NCBI GenBank assembly: GCA_023434145.1 | Contig: JAEYTI010000247.1 | Coordinates: 1 to 21,908 of the forward strand | DNA length: 21,908 nucleotides | From: Chloroflexota bacterium | GTDB lineage: Bacteria; Chloroflexota; Anaerolineae; Anaerolineales; Anaerolineaceae | Reading direction: 5' to 3' | Shown: one piece after another, positions 19,859 through 21,908 of the stretch | How the letters are laid out: each line of letters starts with the position of its first letter | Position numbering within the stretch: position 1 is the stretch's first letter | The notes under the pieces: model-generated | The model's input: the letters and a program-made list of their open reading frames with translations, nothing else | Told to the model about the DNA's origin: nothing | Databases searched by the model: none | Translations under genes and position numbers: made by a program

Positions 19859-21908
19859 ATGGAAACAAATAACCACGAGCATCATCAGCATCACCAACCC
19901 AAAAAAGAAGAGCGCCATCACCACGAGGATACGCACACCGACAAGCCCGTGGAGCATGAGGCGATGGATAAATCGATCCACGGGCGGGATGTGGACCATT
20001 CTGCAATGGATCACCAGCAAATACCCGAGACGGGAGCTACCGCGGAGGCGGTTGACCATGCGGCAATGGGGCATCTTTCCAGTGTGCACACGGCTGGTGT
20101 GGAACACGATATGGCGGCTCATGCGGGGCATGGAGTGGCTGCCGGTTCAGCGCATGACGAACATGCCGGGCACGGAACCGACCACAGCGGGCACGAGCAA
20201 ATGTTCCGCAGGCGTTTCTGGGTATCGCTGATCCTGTCGATCCCGGTGCTGCTGTACAGTCCAATGGTGCAAAGCTTGCTGGGCTTCACCATGCCAGCCT
20301 TCCCCGGCAGCAGCTGGATCGAGCCGATCTTCTCGGTGATCATCTTTGCATACGGCGGGATACCATTTTTGCAGATGGCCGTACCTGAACTGCGCAACCG
20401 CCAGCCGGGCATGATGACGCTGATCTCGCTGGCGATTTCGGTGGCATTTGTGTACAGCGTGGCGGCAATGATGCTGCCCGGGCAGATGGGCTTCTTTTGG
20501 GAGCTTGTGACGCTGATTGACATTATGCTGCTGGGACACTGGCTGGAAATGCGCAGCGTGCGCCAGGCGAGCGGAGCGCTCAACCAGCTGGCGAAGCTGA
20601 TGCCCGATACTGCCGAGCGTGTGGGTGCAGATGGGCGCGTAGAAACCGTAGCAGCCAGCAGCCTTCGCTCGGGTGATATGGTTCTGGTGCGTCCCGGGGC
20701 CAGCGTGCCTGCCGACGGGCAGGTGGTGGAAGGCGAGTCGGAGGTGAGCGAGGCGATGATCACCGGCGAGTCGCGCCCGGTGAAGAAAACTGCCGAAAGC
20801 AAGGTGATCGCAGGGACGATCAACGGCGATGGCAGCCTGCGCGTGCGAGTGACTGCCACCGGCGAGGCGACCGCGCTGGCGGGGATCATGCGGCTGGTGG
20901 AAGAGGCGCAGCAGAGTAAAAGCCGGACGCAGCTTCTGGCGGATAAGGCGGCGGGCTGGCTATTTTACATCGCCCTGGCGGTTGCCGCGCTGACGGCGGT
21001 AGCCTGGACCGTTGCCACCGGCTTCAATGTGAACATGATCGCGCGGGTAGCTACGGTGCTGGTGATCGCCTGCCCGCACGCGCTGGGGCTGGCGATCCCG
21101 CTGGTGGTGGCGATCACCACGGCGATAGGAGCGCAGAACGGGATTTTGGTCCGCGACCGGCTGGCGATGGAAGAGGCGCGGAAAATCGATACCATTATCT
21201 TCGATAAGACCGGTACGCTGACCGAAGGTGAATTCGGCGTAGTCGGCATGGCAACCAGTAATGGGTGGGATGAGCGCCAGGCACTTGCCTTGACGGCGGC
21301 TGTGGAGGGCGACTCGGAGCACACCATTGCGAAGGGAATCCGCAAGAGCGCGGATGAAAGAAAAGCGGAGAAAGTTACCGTTACCGATTTTGAAGCAATC
21401 AAGGGGCGAGGGGTGAAAGCAAGCTGGAACGGAAACCCAGTGTATGTGGGCGGCCCGCGGATGCTGGAAATGCTCAACATCAGCATGCCGCCGGAAATCG
21501 AACGTTTTGAGCAGGCGGCAAGCGCGAAGGGGCAGAGCGTGGTCAACTTGATTGTAGACAACCGGGTGGCGGCAAGCTTCGCGTTGGCAGATGTGATCCG
21601 GCCAGAGAGCAAACGGGCCATCCAAAAACTGCAAGCGATGGGCGTTGAGGTGGCGATGCTGACCGGCGACAGCAAGGCGGTAGCGGCATCGGTGGCGGAG
21701 GATCTGGGGATTAAAACGTTCTTTGCGGAAGTGCTGCCGGAACACAAAGATCAGAAGGTGACCGAACTACAGCGGCAGGGCAGGCGTGTGGCGATGGTGG
21801 GCGATGGCGTGAACGATGCACCCGCGTTGACGCGGGCCGACCTGGGCATTGCGATTGGTTCGGGCACAGACGTGGCGGTGGAGAGTGCGGACGTTATTCT
21901 GGTACAAT
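19859..21908 (+). CDS. copB: CopB-like P1B-type copper-transporting ATPase (3' end cut by window)
   Basis: 683 residues are visible; the frame runs off the window. Residues 1-114 hold 24 His, mostly as HH, HxxH and H-x-AM-x-H units, a cytoplasmic metal-binding tail. Then come the P1B membrane helices, the actuator TGES (302-305), the CPH metal-site motif in ACPHALGLAIP (405-407), the phosphorylation site DKTGT (D449), and the hinge GDGVNDAP (648-655). The CPH motif and His-rich tail mark the CopB subgroup (P1B-3), which exports Cu(II) or Cu(I); a silver role is possible. The usual HP dipeptide of the nucleotide-binding domain reads HT here (H488-T489, in SEHTIA). AAGGAG precedes the ATG by seven bases. 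The last two or so membrane helices lie outside the window. Confidence 0.93.
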   Translation, partial: METNNHEHHQHHQPKKEERHHHEDTHTDKPVEHEAMDKSIHGRDVDHSAMDHQQIPETGATAEAVDHAAMGHLSSVHTAGVEHDMAAHAGHGVAAGSAHDEHAGHGTDHSGHEQMFRRRFWVSLILSIPVLLYSPMVQSLLGFTMPAFPGSSWIEPIFSVIIFAYGGIPFLQMAVPELRNRQPGMMTLISLAISVAFVYSVAAMMLPGQMGFFWELVTLIDIMLLGHWLEMRSVRQASGALNQLAKLMPDTAERVGADGRVETVAASSLRSGDMVLVRPGASVPADGQVVEGESEVSEAMITGESRPVKKTAESKVIAGTINGDGSLRVRVTATGEATALAGIMRLVEEAQQSKSRTQLLADKAAGWLFYIALAVAALTAVAWTVATGFNVNMIARVATVLVIACPHALGLAIPLVVAITTAIGAQNGILVRDRLAMEEARKIDTIIFDKTGTLTEGEFGVVGMATSNGWDERQALALTAAVEGDSEHTIAKGIRKSADERKAEKVTVTDFEAIKGRGVKASWNGNPVYVGGPRMLEMLNISMPPEIERFEQAASAKGQSVVNLIVDNRVAASFALADVIRPESKRAIQKLQAMGVEVAMLTGDSKAVAASVAEDLGIKTFFAEVLPEHKDQKVTELQRQGRRVAMVGDGVNDAPALTRADLGIAIGSGTDVAVESADVILVQ

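Noticed and set aside
20119..21747. Three long minus-strand frames (about 256-261 codons each)
   Set aside because: They are antisense to the clearly coding CopB-like ATPase and have Ser/Ala- or Arg/His-rich low-complexity translations with no recognisable family.

Overview
The window looks like chromosomal DNA of a member of the Chloroflexota (green non-sulfur phylum), moderately GC-rich. I infer this from family resemblance only: a sensor-type membrane domain, a membrane glycosyltransferase-like protein, a stand-alone topoisomerase IB and a helix-hairpin-helix mini-protein, all of kinds I associate with that phylum. There is no rRNA or other marker to confirm it. Start codons include TTG and GTG, promoters are sigma70-like, and two ordinary stem-plus-U-tract terminators are present.

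Layout. (1) 12-139: tRNA-Ser(CGA) and its terminator. (2) 142-1395 (-): a multi-pass membrane protein resembling the sensor half of a histidine kinase but lacking the kinase. (3) 1396-1852: a divergent intergenic region with an 89-bp MITE-like element. (4) 1853-5849 (+): a large tandem FAD-dependent oxidoreductase and an alpha/beta hydrolase, one base apart. (5) 5948-7102 (+): DNA topoisomerase IB with a strong terminator. (6) 7242-10922 (+): a tungstate (possibly molybdate) uptake cluster tupB-tupC-tupA, followed by a GntR-type regulator carrying a periplasmic-binding-protein-like domain, probably the sensor of the same oxyanion. (7) 10991-13312 (-): a Tat-exported two-domain multicopper oxidase and a ZIP-like metal permease, 9 bases apart. 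(8) 13723-15753 (+): a GT-C-like polytopic membrane protein. (9) 15768-17831 (-): a tight five-gene operon (DUF2277, DinB-like, helix-hairpin-helix, HEAT-like, DUF1905/OmdA) whose strong promoter has a LexA-type GAAC-N4-GTTC palindrome at the start of transcription. (10) 18030-19682 (-): glucose-6-phosphate isomerase. (11) 19859 to the window end (+): a CopB-like P1B ATPase with a very His-rich N-terminus, cut by the window edge.

The most unusual feature is a set of five long hairpins between genes, with perfectly paired arms of 18, 23, 27, 30 and 31 bp and loops of 3-13 nt. None is followed by a U-tract, the arms are unrelated in sequence, and two lie in divergent promoter regions where a terminator is not expected. 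At least two are flanked by direct repeats. They may be a dispersed family of fold-back elements or a non-canonical terminator class. Metal handling is a second theme: tungstate uptake, a multicopper oxidase with a ZIP permease, and a copper-type ATPase, though these are separate transcription units.
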